In this document: positions 4,424 through 6,254 of the stretch, in pieces
How positions within the stretch are numbered: the stretch's first letter is position 1
Layout of the letters: each line of letters opens with the position of its first letter
NCBI GenBank assembly: GCA_002327785.1
Contig: DCUI01000058.1
Span: 1-6,254 of the forward strand
Length of the DNA stretch: 6,254 nt
Source of the DNA: Phycisphaerales bacterium UBA2218
GTDB lineage: Bacteria > Planctomycetota > Phycisphaerae > Sedimentisphaerales > Anaerobacaceae
Direction of reading: 5' to 3'
Translations under genes and position numbers: made by a program
Notes under the pieces: model-generated
What the model saw: only the letters and a program-made list of their open reading frames with translations
Databases searched by the model: none
What the model was told of the DNA's origin: nothing

Positions 4424-6254
4424 ATGAGAGCAAGCCGTGCCGTTCTGCTATCCTTCCTCGTTGTGATTCCGTTCTGGGCCGGTTCCGCCAACGCCTCCGG
4501 TCCCCTGTACATCAACGAACTCCTGGCCTCCAACGCGGCCACTGTGGCAGATCCCCAAGGCGGATACGACGACTGGATCGAGCTCTACAACGCCGGGCCG
4601 CAAGCCGTAGATTGCCGCGGGATGTACCTGACGGACGACCTGGAGAAACCGCGAAAATGGCAGATCCCGACGGGCAACCAGGCCGCGACCACCATCGCCC
4701 CCGGCGGGTACCTCTTGATCTGGGCCGACGGCGACGTGGAAGCCGCCGGCTTGCATGCGGGCTTCAGCCTCAGCGCCGCCGGCGATGAAGTCGCTCTGTT
4801 CGACACGGACGGCATCACCCTGATCGACCACGTCGGGTTCGATCAGCAACAGGCGGATGTCTCTTTGGGCCGCTTTCCCGACGGCGGCGACGAGTGGCAA
4901 TTGTTCGGTCTGCCGACCCCAGGGACCGCGAACATCGCGGTCTATGAGGGGATCGTGGAAAGGCCGCAGATTACGCCGGAACGGGGATTCTACGAGAGCG
5001 AAATGCTCGTGACAATCAGCACGGCAACCGAGGGAGCCGACATCTACTACACAACCGACGGCAGCGAGCCCTACGTGCTGGGCGGCAGGTTCCCCACCGG
5101 CATACTCTACAAGGAGCCGGTGCGTGTTGCCCAAACCAGATGCCTGCGGGCGAAAGCCATCAAGCCCCAGTGGAGATCCTCGGCCATTGCCACCCAGACA
5201 TATCTCTTCGTCCAGGATATCGTCCGGCAATCTCTGGGTGGCGGCGTACCCGGCCCAGGCTGGCCGTCCGGCAGCGTCAACGGCCAGGTAATCGACTACG
5301 GGATGGACCCGGACGTCGTTAACCACGTCAACTACAAAAACCTCATGGACGACGCCTTGTCGGCTATCCCCTCGATCTCCCTGGTGACGACGCTGGCCAA
5401 CCTGTTCGACGCGCAGAACGGCATCTACACCCATGCCCAAAGCGAAGGCGAGAACTGGGAGAGGCCCGTCTCCGTTGAGTTGCTGAACCCCGACGGCAGC
5501 GAGGGATTCCAGATCGACGCCGGATTACGGATTCGAGGAGGCTTCAGCCGCAACCCCCAGAACCCCAAACATGCCCTGCGCCTGTTCTTCCGCTCTGTGT
5601 ACGGCCAAGCCAGACTGAAGTTTCCTCTCTTCGAGGACGAGGGAACCAACGAGTATGAAAACGTCGATCTGCGAACCAGCCAGAACTACTCATGGGCCTT
5701 TCAGGGCGACCCTCAGAACACGATGGTGCGCGAGGTCTTTTCGCGGGACCTCCAGGGCGAGATGGGCCACCCCTACACGCGGAGCCGCTACTATCATCTG
5801 TACCTCAACGGCCAGTACTGGGGCCTCTACCAGACGCAGGAGCGGTCGGAGGCGTCCTACGCGGAATCGTATCTCGGCGGGGACAAGGAGGACTTCGACG
5901 TGGTCAAATCGGAGAGCGGCTCGTACTCCATGGTGACCACGGACGGCAACATGGACGCATACCGTCGTCTTTACAACGCCGCGAACTCCGGCCTTGCCGA
6001 CAATCAGCGGTACTTTCAAATCCAAGGGCTTGATCCCAATGGGACACCCAACCCGGCCTACGAGCGTCTGCTGGACCCAGACAACCTGATCGACTTCATG
6101 ATCATCGACTATTACACGGGCGACCGGGACGGACCCGGTTCGCGCTTCGTCAACCGGCCCAATAACACGTACGGCATCTACAACCGCGAGAACCCTGATG
6201 GGTGGAAGTGGTTCCAGCACGACAACGAACACACGCTCGGCGTCTCCTACAGCG
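4424..6254 (+). CDS. Secreted lamin-tail / chitobiase-like / CotH kinase-family protein (partial)
   Basis: The frame is open from the ATG at 4424 to the right edge: 610 codons seen, C-terminus missing. Residues 1-24 form a signal peptide: basic start, hydrophobic core around 7-18, and an ANA cleavage site before S25. The protein is therefore exported. Residues about 26-150 are a lamin-tail domain (YINELLASN, then DWIELYN), a beta-sandwich common on bacterial secreted proteins. About 178-260 is a chitobiase/hexosaminidase C-terminal-like beta domain with YYTTDGSEP at 208-216. From about 315 onward comes a CotH-like kinase fold: GLRIRGGFSRN (367-377), KHALRLFFR, YLNGQYWGLYQTQER (460-474), and WKWFQHDNEHTLG (594-606), in the place of the family's W-D-x-D metal-binding segment. 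Bacillus CotH phosphorylates spore-coat proteins. This relative has no spore context, so its target is unknown and activity is inferred. It has its own promoter and a GAGAG ribosome site. A cell-surface anchor or sorting signal may lie beyond the window. Confidence 0.88.
   Translation, partial: MRASRAVLLSFLVVIPFWAGSANASGPLYINELLASNAATVADPQGGYDDWIELYNAGPQAVDCRGMYLTDDLEKPRKWQIPTGNQAATTIAPGGYLLIWADGDVEAAGLHAGFSLSAAGDEVALFDTDGITLIDHVGFDQQQADVSLGRFPDGGDEWQLFGLPTPGTANIAVYEGIVERPQITPERGFYESEMLVTISTATEGADIYYTTDGSEPYVLGGRFPTGILYKEPVRVAQTRCLRAKAIKPQWRSSAIATQTYLFVQDIVRQSLGGGVPGPGWPSGSVNGQVIDYGMDPDVVNHVNYKNLMDDALSAIPSISLVTTLANLFDAQNGIYTHAQSEGENWERPVSVELLNPDGSEGFQIDAGLRIRGGFSRNPQNPKHALRLFFRSVYGQARLKFPLFEDEGTNEYENVDLRTSQNYSWAFQGDPQNTMVREVFSRDLQGEMGHPYTRSRYYHLYLNGQYWGLYQTQERSEASYAESYLGGDKEDFDVVKSESGSYSMVTTDGNMDAYRRLYNAANSGLADNQRYFQIQGLDPNGTPNPAYERLLDPDNLIDFMIIDYYTGDRDGPGSRFVNRPNNTYGIYNRENPDGWKWFQHDNEHTLGVSYS

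Noticed and set aside
4448..5440. Minus-strand open frame of 330 codons opposite the CotH-like gene
   Set aside because: The plus strand encodes a signal peptide, lamin-tail, chitobiase-like and CotH regions in one frame. The antisense product is Val/Gly/Asp/Arg-rich without motifs.
5690..6232. Minus-strand open frame of 180 codons near the right edge
   Set aside because: It is a shadow of the CotH-like region, with a Val/Arg-rich composition and no recognisable family.

Overview
This is a GC-rich bacterial chromosomal window with four protein-coding genes and no RNA gene, insertion sequence, CRISPR array or prophage gene that I can see. The best guess for the source is a planctomycete-like bacterium (Planctomycetota, possibly Phycisphaerae). 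That is an inference from the large secreted lamin-tail / chitobiase-like / CotH protein and from 9-bp-period arrays in the gaps. No ribosomal or marker gene is present to prove it.

Layout, left to right. Positions 1-63 are non-coding and hold a short 9-bp tandem array (24-59) just past the miaB stop. A leftward miaB gene (64-1449) encodes the tRNA methylthiotransferase. The 296-bp gap 1450-1745 separates it from a divergent gene. The gap holds a leftward promoter for miaB, a striking pair of oppositely oriented 9-bp tandem arrays (1523-1567 and 1587-1631) that together form a long imperfect inverted repeat, and a rightward promoter overlapped by a perfect 7-bp inverted repeat. A rightward AI-2E/PerM-family membrane protein follows (1746-2963). 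Its last 26 bp overlap the tail of a convergent, leftward radical SAM gene with a B12-binding-like N-terminal domain (2938-4224). The gap 4225-4423 carries two divergent sigma70-like promoters whose -35 boxes sit in an inverted 8-bp repeat. A rightward secreted CotH-kinase-like protein starts at 4424 and runs off the right edge.

The genes do not form an obvious pathway. Each has its own promoter and adjacent genes alternate in strand, so this looks like a patchwork of single-gene units and not an operon. MiaB acts on tRNA in the cytoplasm, the transporter homologue is an inner-membrane protein, the radical SAM enzyme has no assignable substrate, and the CotH-like protein is exported.

The most unusual signals are in the gaps. 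The two 9-bp-period arrays flank miaB and share a GTCC-type unit start. The promoters of miaB and of the radical SAM gene both place the -10 box exactly 9 nt before the ATG, which predicts nearly leaderless mRNAs. All promoter, operator and leader statements come from reading the sequence by eye and are not experimentally supported.
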